From the NCBI GenBank assembly GCA_024234975.1, contig JACKNH010000027.1:1-57309 (forward strand): 57,309 nt of DNA. Direction: 5' to 3'. The position numbers were made by a program, and so were the translations under genes. The notes below the pieces were generated by a model, which saw nothing but the letters and a program-made list of their open reading frames with translations, had not been told where the DNA came from and did no database searches. This DNA is from Gammaproteobacteria bacterium. GTDB lineage: Bacteria; Pseudomonadota; Gammaproteobacteria; Ga0077536. Positions within the stretch are counted from its first letter, which is position 1. Each line of letters opens with the position of its first letter. Shown in pieces: positions 35,750 through 43,393 of the stretch.

Positions 35750-37843
35750 ATGACGTTGAAAAAGATAACGCTGGCCGTTGTGACAACGATGGCGCTGTCC
35801 GGCAGCATCGGCTTCGCCCAGAGCGTCAACAACCAGCGCCTGGCTGATGAGCGCGATGGCAGCAACTGGCTGGCTTACGGTCGTACGTTCAGTGAAGGCC
35901 ATTACAGCCCGCTCGATGAAATCAATACCAACACGGTTGGCCGGCTGCAGCTGGCATGGTCGCTGGATCTTGACGTCACCAATTCGATCACCACGCCGCT
36001 GGCGGTGGATGGTGTCGTTTACCTCGGGGCGGGCCACGGCATCATCCACGCGGTCGATGGTAAAACCGGCAAACTGTTGTGGCGTTACGACGCCAAGGCC
36101 ACGGAGTTCGGTGGCACCAAGATGCGTGTCGGCTGGGGCATCAAAGGCATCGCCTTCTGGGATAACAAAGTCTATGCCGGTACCACGGACGGCCGCCTGA
36201 TCGCGCTGAATGCGCGTGATGGCTCGCTGGCCTGGAGCGTGCAGACGGTGGACCCGGCCAACGGTGCGGTCATCACCGGCGCACCGCGTGCATTCAACGG
36301 CAAAATCGTCATCGGCTTCGGTGGCGGTGACTTCTCGCCGTTGCGTGGCTATGTCACGGCGTATGACGCCAACGATGGCAAGCAGTTGTGGCGCTTCTAC
36401 GTCGTCCCGGGCAAGCCGCAGACCCTGGATGGCGTTGCTTCGGATTCGGTCATACCGATGCTCGAAGACAGCTGGTCCGGCCAGTGGTGGAAATACGGTG
36501 GCGGCGGCGTGGTGTGGAACGCCATGACCTACGATCCGGAATTCGATCGTCTCTACATTGGTACCGGCAACGCGTTGCCCTACAACGCGAAGATCCGCAG
36601 TCCTGATGGTGGTGACAATTTGTTCACGGCGTCGGTGGTCGCGCTGGATGCCGATACCGGCGAATACGTCTGGCACTACCAGACGACGCCACGCGATGTC
36701 TGGGATTACGACTCCACCAACGATATGACGCTGGCCACGATCAGGATCGACGGTCAGGATCGCAAGGTCATGTTGCATGCGGCCAAGAATGGCTTCATCT
36801 ACGCCATTGATCGGACCAACGGCAAACTGATCTCGGCCGAGAAACTCGGCACTGTGACCTGGGCGGAGCGGGTTGACCTCACGACGGGCAAACCCGTGGT
36901 CGCTGAGGGCGCGCGTTACGAAGACAAGCCCGCATTTCTGTACCCGAGCTTCCAGGCGGTGCACCACTGGCTGCCACAGTCGTTCAGCCCGCGTACCGGT
37001 TTGCTGTACGTGCCGGCGCTGGAAATGCCGTCCGAGTTCGGCGCCGAAGGCGTTGATGCCGAGAACTGGAGTCCGCGCCAGCTGACCCCGCAATACACCG
37101 GTCTTAATATCGGTGTCGGTGATGTACCGCGTGACGCCGGCTACAGTTTGCTGAAGGCCTGGGATCCCGTTGCGAAGAAGATTGTCTGGGAAGTCGAAAC
37201 GCCCGGCATTTCCAACGGCGGCAGCATGGCGACCGGCGGCGGACTGGTATTCCAGGGCCTGGCCGACGGCTACTTTCACGCTTATTCAGCGACCGACGGC
37301 AAGGACCTGTGGAGCTATTACGCCGGTGTTGCCGTGACGGGTGTGCCAATCACCTACAGCGTCGATGGCAAGCAATACGTGACGATCACCTCCGGCCCGC
37401 TCAATGGCGCCACGGGTGGCTTCGGTTCGGTCTCCGCCCGTTGGGGCTGGGACCCGCGTGTCCATCCGCGACGTCTGCTGACGTTTGAGCTGGACGGCAC
37501 GGCGGAACTGCCGGCGACCCCGCCGCCGACACCCGCACTGCCATTGGATGCGCCCTCGTTCGTGATCGACGAAGGCAAGGCCAAGCAGGGTGAATCGGAA
37601 TACCTGGAGTGCGTGCTGTGTCATGGCATGGGCGTGGTGGCTGGTGGTGGCGCAGTGGATCTGCGCGCATCGCCGGTGGTGCTCTCGATGGAGGCATTTA
37701 CCCGCGTGGTGCGTGACGGCTCCTTGCGCGATCGCGGCATGCCGCCGTTCCCGGAATTCACGGATGAACGTCTGGACGCCTTGCGCCATTTCTTCCGCCA
37801 GAAGGCCCGCGAGTCATTGGCCGCTGGCGCGGGAACCCAGTAG
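35750..37843 (+). CDS. PQQ-dependent quinohemoprotein alcohol dehydrogenase
   Basis: This is a 697-residue periplasmic protein: a signal peptide (about residues 1-23), an eight-bladed propeller with tryptophan-docking motifs (TGKLLWRYD, DGKQLWRFY) and a C-terminal cytochrome c domain with CVLCH at residues 621-625. The catalytic aspartate is Asp319 in VWDYDST. Asp321, two residues on, is at the position that marks lanthanide-using enzymes. The vicinal Cys-Cys usual near residue 125 is absent (the region reads KMRVGWGIKGIAFW). The likely role is oxidation of alcohols, possibly aryl alcohols made by the flavocytochromes. It is the last gene of the E1 operon and is followed by a terminator. Confidence 0.9.
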   Translation: MTLKKITLAVVTTMALSGSIGFAQSVNNQRLADERDGSNWLAYGRTFSEGHYSPLDEINTNTVGRLQLAWSLDLDVTNSITTPLAVDGVVYLGAGHGIIHAVDGKTGKLLWRYDAKATEFGGTKMRVGWGIKGIAFWDNKVYAGTTDGRLIALNARDGSLAWSVQTVDPANGAVITGAPRAFNGKIVIGFGGGDFSPLRGYVTAYDANDGKQLWRFYVVPGKPQTLDGVASDSVIPMLEDSWSGQWWKYGGGGVVWNAMTYDPEFDRLYIGTGNALPYNAKIRSPDGGDNLFTASVVALDADTGEYVWHYQTTPRDVWDYDSTNDMTLATIRIDGQDRKVMLHAAKNGFIYAIDRTNGKLISAEKLGTVTWAERVDLTTGKPVVAEGARYEDKPAFLYPSFQAVHHWLPQSFSPRTGLLYVPALEMPSEFGAEGVDAENWSPRQLTPQYTGLNIGVGDVPRDAGYSLLKAWDPVAKKIVWEVETPGISNGGSMATGGGLVFQGLADGYFHAYSATDGKDLWSYYAGVAVTGVPITYSVDGKQYVTITSGPLNGATGGFGSVSARWGWDPRVHPRRLLTFELDGTAELPATPPPTPALPLDAPSFVIDEGKAKQGESEYLECVLCHGMGVVAGGGAVDLRASPVVLSMEAFTRVVRDGSLRDRGMPPFPEFTDERLDALRHFFRQKARESLAAGAGTQ

Positions 37844-37881
37844 CCGCTCCTGGCAGATGTATTGCCAATAGCGTCGTAACC

Positions 37882-37916
37882 AGCCGGGCTGCTGCACACA
37901 GTTGCCCGGCTTTTTT
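37882..37916 (+). terminator. Intrinsic terminator after the PQQ dehydrogenase gene
   Basis: The stem AGCCGGGC (37882-37889) with GCCCGGCT (37904-37911) encloses a 14-base loop and continues into six T. It closes the E1 alpha/E1 beta/PQQ dehydrogenase operon. Confidence 0.88.
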
Positions 37917-38076
37917 GGTTCCTCACCCAACACCGGGGAAATCCGCATGGGCTTCGTCTTATTGCTCCGTCATTCCGGGCGCGCCCGCGAACCAGCCGCG
38001 GCAAGCTGGATCGCACCGCTGCGCCGGCCTTAAAAGAAAGGTTTTGCTATCGAAACCTTTGGGGGAAGCGAACGAC

Positions 38077-38965
38077 ATGTCAGACACCGTGAGTGATTCC
38101 ATCGCGGCCGACGCCCTGGGCCTGCATCGGTTCGCGCCACCCTGGGTTACGCCGGCAATATTCAGGTCCCGGCGGAATTCAACGTCGTTGAACCTGCGCG
38201 CACGAATCTCGTGTTTGATTCACGTGACGTCGAGATTTTTGATGTCAGACCTGAACCGTGATCGGTTCTCGCTCGATGTGCAGGGATTCGCCTACATCGA
38301 TTGTCCGAGTTCAGTGGCGGCCAATCCGGCAATCCGGGAATTGAATCTTCGACCGGACAATCTCGACCATCCGTTGAACCATCAATACATGGCGGAAGTC
38401 GCGGCGCGCCTCAAGTCGCTGACAGGGGCGCGCGAGGTGTTGCCGCAACTGCAGGGGTTGGTGGTGCGAACGACCGGTGGACCGAAAGCAGCAGTCGTGG
38501 GCGGGGCCGGCCCCGTTCGTGCACCTCGATTACACACTGGTGACCGCACACCTGTTCTGTGCGCTGGCTGAGCGTGACTATGCGGGCAAGGTGGCACCTT
38601 ATCGTCGATTCGCGGTGTACCAGACCTGGCGCGCAATTTCTCCCCCACCGCAGGACAACGTGCTGGCGGTGTGCGATGGCCGTTCGATTCCGCCTGACGA
38701 TGCTATCGTGTTTCTTAGCGTGCTGGGGCCGGCCTCCAAACCCGGCACGCAGTTCGATGCCAGGTTATGTCGCTACAACGCCTCGCACCGCTGGTATTTC
38801 CTGTCGGCAATGACACTCGATGACCTGCTGGTATTCAAGGGCTTCGACTCCGATGCCCCCGATACCTTGAACGCCATGCATACCGCGTTCACCAACCCCG
38901 GGGCAGGAGCAGGCGCATCGCCACGCGAGAGTATTGAAGCCCGGTTCTTTGCATTCTTCGACTGA
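38077..38965 (+). pseudogene. Frameshifted CmcJ/NvfI-type oxidoreductase
   Basis: Family-like sequence is spread over three frames. A start at 38077 (MSDTVSDSIAAD) is followed in another frame by ATLGYAGNIQVPAEFNVVEP and LVFDSRDVEIFDVRPE (about 38130-38258, stop at 38259). The first frame then resumes with RDRFSLDVQGFAYIDCPSS to about 38490, and a third frame carries PFVHLDYT, LAVCDGRSIPPDD, NASHRWYFLSAM and PRESIEARFFAFFD to 38965. That makes at least three shifts. The intact family is a set of putative Fe/2OG-like oxygenases, including CmcJ of cephamycin synthesis. It is either a decayed gene or the result of assembly errors. Confidence 0.75.
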
Positions 38966-38980
38966 ACTTTGGCACGTTCG

Positions 38981-39742
38981 TCAATGTACCTCACCTGAAA
39001 ACGTGCGCAGAGCCGGGTTGGTTCGGTCCGGCATTGCAAGCGCGGCTTTTACGCCGGGACGCTCGTGCATCCGGTCGCGCCACGCCACCAGCCGCGGGCA
39101 TCGCTGCTCGATGTTCATATCAGGAAACATACGGGCCACCGCGATACCGCAGTTGGCGAAGAAATTCACGTCGGCCAGCGTGTAGTCATCACCCGCCAGC
39201 CATTGCGTTTCGCCCAATTGCCGCTCAACCTTGTCGACCGCGTACTCGATCTTGCCCGTCGCGTAATCCAGTTGCTCCTGGGAAAACCCGGAGCGCGCCG
39301 TCTTCCATTTCTGCCGTTGGTCCGGTAACGGAATACGTTCCATCAACTGCTCGAACTCTCCGGATTCGATACCGCGGGCAATCACGCCGACCATCCGGTG
39401 CCAGCCCCACATCGAAATGTAGTTCATCACGTGCTCGTCGATGAACTTGTTCCAGTAGCGCATGCGTGCGGCGCCCAGTGGATGTCGTGGGCGTAGCGGG
39501 ATATCGGCAAACACGTCTTCCAGGTATTCGTTGATCACCGTGGTGTGGGTGATGATGGCGCCATCGTGCTCCAGCACTGGCACCTGACCTTCGGGATTGA
39601 GCGCGACGAACCAGGGCTGGTGCTGTTCGAATTTATGCAGATCGACATAGATGCTTTCGAACGGCAATGCCTTCTCATGCAGGGGGATCAGGCATTTCAG
39701 CGAATTGGCCAGCGGTTCTGCGTGGTAGAGTTTGAGTGCCAT
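38981..39742 (-). CDS. LigF-like glutathione S-transferase (beta-etherase type)
   Basis: This is a 253-residue GST. The thioredoxin-like N-terminal domain reads LKLYHAEPLANSLKCLIPL, then LNPEGQVPVLEHDGAIITHT and INEYLEDVF. The C-terminal helical domain has FIDEHVMNYISMWGWHRMVG and a family-type ending. As far as I can recall its sequence, it is strikingly close to the LigF beta-etherase of Sphingobium, sharing the ANSLK and KFEQH-x2-WF segments and EYLEDVF. LigF uses glutathione to break the beta-aryl ether bond of lignin dimers. AGGAGG precedes the ATG at 39742. It lies 28 bases downstream of the Nu-class GST gene on the same strand, so the two form an operon. Confidence 0.82.
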   Translation of the reverse strand: MALKLYHAEPLANSLKCLIPLHEKALPFESIYVDLHKFEQHQPWFVALNPEGQVPVLEHDGAIITHTTVINEYLEDVFADIPLRPRHPLGAARMRYWNKFIDEHVMNYISMWGWHRMVGVIARGIESGEFEQLMERIPLPDQRQKWKTARSGFSQEQLDYATGKIEYAVDKVERQLGETQWLAGDDYTLADVNFFANCGIAVARMFPDMNIEQRCPRLVAWRDRMHERPGVKAALAMPDRTNPALRTFSGEVH

Positions 39743-39770
39743 CGATGCCTCCTGGGAGTTTGTCGCCGAA

Positions 39771-40682
39771 TCAGATACGTTTACCGCCGCGCGCGGCGAC
39801 CATGTCTTCGGTATTGTTTTCGAAATCACTGGCGGCATGCCGCTCACGCAGCTGCATGTCGGGTGTGCCGCCGAATGTCCGGTTGACCATGCGGCCGCGT
39901 TTGACTGCCGGGCGACTGGCGACGAGGTCCACCCAGCGATCAAGGTTGCGATAGGTCTCTACCGAGAGAAATTTCTGCCCGTTGTAAGCGTCGCGCATGA
40001 TGGACCCGTACCACGGCCAGACCGCGATATCGGCGATGGTGTACTCATCACCTGCGAGATATTCGTGGTCCTTGAGGTGGGTATCGAGCACGTGCAATTG
40101 GCGCTTGGTCTCCATGGTGTAGCGATCAATCGCATATTCGATTTTGATTGGCGCATACGCGTAGAAGTGGCCAAATCCGCCGCCGACGAAAGGCGCTGAG
40201 CCCATCTGCCACATCAGCCAGTTCATGGTCGCAGTGCGCTTATAGTGCTCGGTCGGCCAGAACGCGCCGAATTTCTCCGCCAGGTAAACGAGGATCGAAC
40301 CACTCTCGAACACTTTCGTCGGTGGCGTGGTGGAGTAATCGATCATCGCCGGAATTTTGGAATTCGGATTCGCGCCGACGAATCCGCTGGAGAACTGTTC
40401 GCCCTTGCCAATGTTGATCAGCCAGGCGTCGTACTCCGCGCCGCTGTGGCCCAGCGCCAGCAGTTCCTCCAGCATGATGGTGACCTTCACACCATTCGGC
40501 GTACCGAGCGAATACAGTTGCAGCGGGTGTTCCCCCACCGGAAGTTCGTGCTCGTAAGTGGCGCCTGAAATCGGCCGGTTGATACTGGCCCACTCACCAC
40601 CGTTTTCCTGGTCCCAGGTCCAGATTTCAGGGGGAACATAGCCCGGCGGTTGATTCCGGGAAGGATCGTTGCTGTCGGTCAT
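39771..40682 (-). CDS. yghU: Nu-class glutathione S-transferase (YghU-like)
   Basis: This is a 303-residue protein with the N-terminal extension of YghU/Nu-class enzymes (GYVPPEIWTWDQENGGEWAS, then INRPISGATYEHELPVGEHP). It also has TPNGVKVTIMLEELL, NPNSKIPAMIDYS and a C-terminal GST domain with LAGDEYTIADIAVWPWYGS. Nu-class enzymes bind two glutathiones and act as disulfide-bond reductases. In Novosphingobium one of them removes glutathione from beta-etherase products. Pairing with a LigF-like gene makes that role likely here. The ATG at 40682 is used; an upstream TTG is in frame. Confidence 0.85.
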   Translation of the reverse strand: MTDSNDPSRNQPPGYVPPEIWTWDQENGGEWASINRPISGATYEHELPVGEHPLQLYSLGTPNGVKVTIMLEELLALGHSGAEYDAWLINIGKGEQFSSGFVGANPNSKIPAMIDYSTTPPTKVFESGSILVYLAEKFGAFWPTEHYKRTATMNWLMWQMGSAPFVGGGFGHFYAYAPIKIEYAIDRYTMETKRQLHVLDTHLKDHEYLAGDEYTIADIAVWPWYGSIMRDAYNGQKFLSVETYRNLDRWVDLVASRPAVKRGRMVNRTFGGTPDMQLRERHAASDFENNTEDMVAARGGKRI

Positions 40683-40812
40683 CAATTGTCTCGCGTAGTG
40701 GTTGGCCGCTTCGCTGCAGCTGCTGGCAGTTCGGCCATGATTTATCGAGGAATGGCGCGCGGCACTGCCGTGCCGTGGCGCCGGAGAAATTCAGGCGAGC
40801 GCTATGATAGCG

Positions 40813-41778
40813 TCATTCGCAGCGCTGGCGCCGGTACTGCAGCGGTGACAGGCCGTACTTCTGTTTGAAGCGTCGGGCGAAATGGCTCTGTTCGTCAAAG
40901 CCGCACATCCCGGCCAGTTCACCGATCTGCAGGTGACGGTGGTGGCGGTCGGCCAGCATCTGCGCGGCACTGGCCAGCCGGATATCCAGCAGCCGGGTAC
41001 CCAACGTGGTGCCGGCGCGGGCAAAAATGCCATGCAGGTGGCGCTTGGAGATGCCGAGACGGTCGGCAATCAGGGTCGGGTTGATGTCGCGATCGGTGTA
41101 ATGCTCTCGCAACAATCGGCAGGCCCGGTGAAACAAATCATCATGGTGCTGGCCGGATCCGTCGGCCGCGGTTCCCGCCATCAACGCGATCAATGAGCCC
41201 AGTTGATCGGCAATCGTCGATCGCGATACCGGCGCCTGGTTCAGACCGGCCGAGTAGATGGTGTCGAGCAACGCCGCCAGTGGGGCGCCCCACGTGGCGG
41301 TACTGGCAATCGGCGCAGCAACCAAAACTTCAGGGTTTGCCACCCATAGCCGTAGCCAGTCGTCTTCCAGATGCACGGTATGCGCGACGCTGTCGTCGGT
41401 GATGGTGAGGTCGTACGGGTGCCGGTTGTCCAGCAGCACGAAGCTGTCTTCGGTCAGCGTCAACCGTTTCCCGCAGTGGTCAAGCTGCGCACCGTTACGC
41501 TTGAAGAACAGCAGGTCGTAACTGCTGCCGCGGCCGCCCTGGGTCATCGCCGGCATATGATGCACGCGTTGGGGACGCGCCTGCAGGAAGTTCAGTGACA
41601 ACGGCCCGAGCACAAAATGCTGCCAGCCTGCCTTGAAGCTGTCCGCCGAAGTGATATCGATATGCATCGTCGCGATTTCCGCCGACAGGCGTTCCGTCCA
41701 CGTGTCCAGCGCACTGCGATCACGGGCGTTGGTCAGTGCCATGCGGTAGTCGGTAGCTGTCGCGGCGGTATTCTGCAT
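40813..41778 (-). CDS. AraC family transcriptional regulator
   Basis: This is a 321-residue protein with a FeaR-like N-terminal sensor domain (DTWTERLSAEIATMHIDITS, then LTEDSFVLLDNRHPYDLTI) and a C-terminal AraC DNA-binding domain (IADRLGISKRHLHGIFARAG, LAGMCGFDEQSHFARRFKQ). The start at 41778 is set by domain length, as the open frame extends 183 bases further without family sequence. It lies upstream of the two GST genes on the same strand and divergent from the metallo-hydrolase/flavocytochrome operon, so it may control either. Confidence 0.85.
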   Translation of the reverse strand: MQNTAATATDYRMALTNARDRSALDTWTERLSAEIATMHIDITSADSFKAGWQHFVLGPLSLNFLQARPQRVHHMPAMTQGGRGSSYDLLFFKRNGAQLDHCGKRLTLTEDSFVLLDNRHPYDLTITDDSVAHTVHLEDDWLRLWVANPEVLVAAPIASTATWGAPLAALLDTIYSAGLNQAPVSRSTIADQLGSLIALMAGTAADGSGQHHDDLFHRACRLLREHYTDRDINPTLIADRLGISKRHLHGIFARAGTTLGTRLLDIRLASAAQMLADRHHRHLQIGELAGMCGFDEQSHFARRFKQKYGLSPLQYRRQRCE

Positions 41779-42062
41779 AGGGATAGGGTCACCGATAGCC
41801 GGTGTGCAATCTCCGGATGACGATAGTGGCCCATGATATTCGAGAACCGTAAGGACACCAATTGCCGGACGATTCGAGTGCAGGATGGCGTGCTGCGCCG
41901 CCGCACGAATGCTGTGAGGGTGCACTGTGGTACCGAATTCATTGCGCTGGCAGGCGCGCATTCGCGCAGTAAATGGTTAATCTGTGCGATATGGCGATGG
42001 AGACCGGCGGCCAATGCCGGAACCGGTGTCATGCGGAAACGAAATGTTTGAAGGGGGAAATG

Positions 42063-42980
42063 ATGAGCAACGGAAACTTCGCGAGCAGGCGCGTGCGTTT
42101 TGCAGACATCTGTCACGCGGGATTGCTTTGGTTGGCCACACTGGGCATCGCGGCGGCGGCCGATGGACTCTCAGTCAAGGTGGTGACCACCAACGAGTCC
42201 AGCCTGTATGCCAACTGCACCATCGTGATGGGTGAGCGCGATATGGTGTTGATCGATGCGCCGTTCACCAACGCCGATGCCCATCGGCTGGTGGCCGACC
42301 TGCTGGAAACCGGTAAGAACCTCACATACGTTTACGTCACCCACGACCACCCCGATCACTTCTGGTCGATGCAGGTCATCATGGACGCATTTCCACAGGC
42401 GAAGGTGATATCCCATCGCGAGGTCGTTGCGGACATCTGGCGATCCATCCCGTTCAAGATTGCACGCTGGTCGCCCATGCTGGGCAACAACGGCCCGACC
42501 TATCCAACGGCGCCACTGCCACTGGCGGAAGATACATTCGAGTTGGAAGGCCACGTCTTGCGCGTCCTCGGTCCGATGCAGGGCGACCACTATCACGCGA
42601 CCGCGGTTCACGTGCCGGATATCGGTTTGCTGGTGGCCGGCGACATCGTGTTCCACGGCATCCATGTCTGGCTGGGTGAAACCACGGCCCAGAAGCGTCA
42701 GCAGTGGATTGCAAATCTCAACGACCTGATGAAGCTTGAACCCGCCACCGTGGTGGCCGGACACAAATTGCCGGGGTTGGCCGATGATGTCGCCAGCCTG
42801 AAGTTCACCCGTGACTACATTGTTTCGTTCGAGCAGGACGCCAAGGCGGCAAGTGATTCGTCTGATCTGATGGCCCGGACCCGGGCGCGACATCCGCAAG
42901 TCAAAGATGCCTTGGGCGATTTCATCCTGACCAATTCCGCCCGTGTCGTCATGGGCGAAGATCCACCGTGGGAGGAGTGA
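42063..42980 (+). CDS. Secreted MBL-fold metallo-hydrolase
   Basis: This is a 305-residue protein with a signal peptide (about residues 1-31, ending GIAAAAD). The metallo-beta-lactamase metal motif is His94-x-His96-x-Asp98-His99 (THDHPDHFW). Further ligands are likely at GDHYHAT, AGDIVFHG and AGHK. AAGGGGG precedes two adjacent ATGs (42060 and 42063). Substrates of such proteins include lactones, thioesters and phosphodiesters; none can be named here. It is the first gene of an operon with the RR-signal protein, flavoprotein and cytochrome genes. Confidence 0.83.
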   Translation: MSNGNFASRRVRFADICHAGLLWLATLGIAAAADGLSVKVVTTNESSLYANCTIVMGERDMVLIDAPFTNADAHRLVADLLETGKNLTYVYVTHDHPDHFWSMQVIMDAFPQAKVISHREVVADIWRSIPFKIARWSPMLGNNGPTYPTAPLPLAEDTFELEGHVLRVLGPMQGDHYHATAVHVPDIGLLVAGDIVFHGIHVWLGETTAQKRQQWIANLNDLMKLEPATVVAGHKLPGLADDVASLKFTRDYIVSFEQDAKAASDSSDLMARTRARHPQVKDALGDFILTNSARVVMGEDPPWEE

Positions 42981-42982
42981 GC

Positions 42983-43393
42983 ATGCAGCGCAGGCAGTTC
43001 ATGACACTGGCATCGTCCGCGATGTGTTTGCCGATGCAGCCGGCGATTGCGGCAATGCTTTCGGTCCGTCCGGAAGTCCGTCTGAGTTTCGTTGATGATC
43101 GTTTCGCCCTGGCGCGCGCGGTCGCCGCAACACGCTGGCAGGCGGACGGAGTGGTGACAGTCAACGGCGATGTGACCGACGTCTGGCAGACATACTTTGC
43201 TTCGGCGATGAACAGCCGTGAATGGTCTATCCAGGGCGTGACCACCGAGTCCTTCCATTTCTGTCTGAAGGTTCTGCTGAACGATCGCTACGCAATCCGC
43301 AGCGAGTCAACCCGATTGGATAAAGATCTGTACCTGTGGACATTGACGGGTACTCCCATCGCCAACAACTACGAGGTGGCACACCATGGCTGA
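42983..43393 (+). CDS. Small protein with a Tat-like signal, encoded with the flavocytochrome
   Basis: This is a 136-residue protein starting MQRRQFMTLASS, a twin-arginine (RRxFM) signal followed by a hydrophobic stretch and an AIAA cleavage-like site (about residue 24). The mature part is about 110 residues (VRPEVRLSFVDDRFALARAV, later DVWQTYFASAMNSREWSI). I know no family for it. It starts 2 bases after the hydrolase gene and overlaps the flavoprotein gene by 8 bases. An unassigned small gene (pchX) also sits beside the flavoprotein gene in the Pseudomonas p-cresol cluster. A role in assembly or export of the flavoenzyme is a hypothesis. Confidence 0.7.
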   Translation: MQRRQFMTLASSAMCLPMQPAIAAMLSVRPEVRLSFVDDRFALARAVAATRWQADGVVTVNGDVTDVWQTYFASAMNSREWSIQGVTTESFHFCLKVLLNDRYAIRSESTRLDKDLYLWTLTGTPIANNYEVAHHG

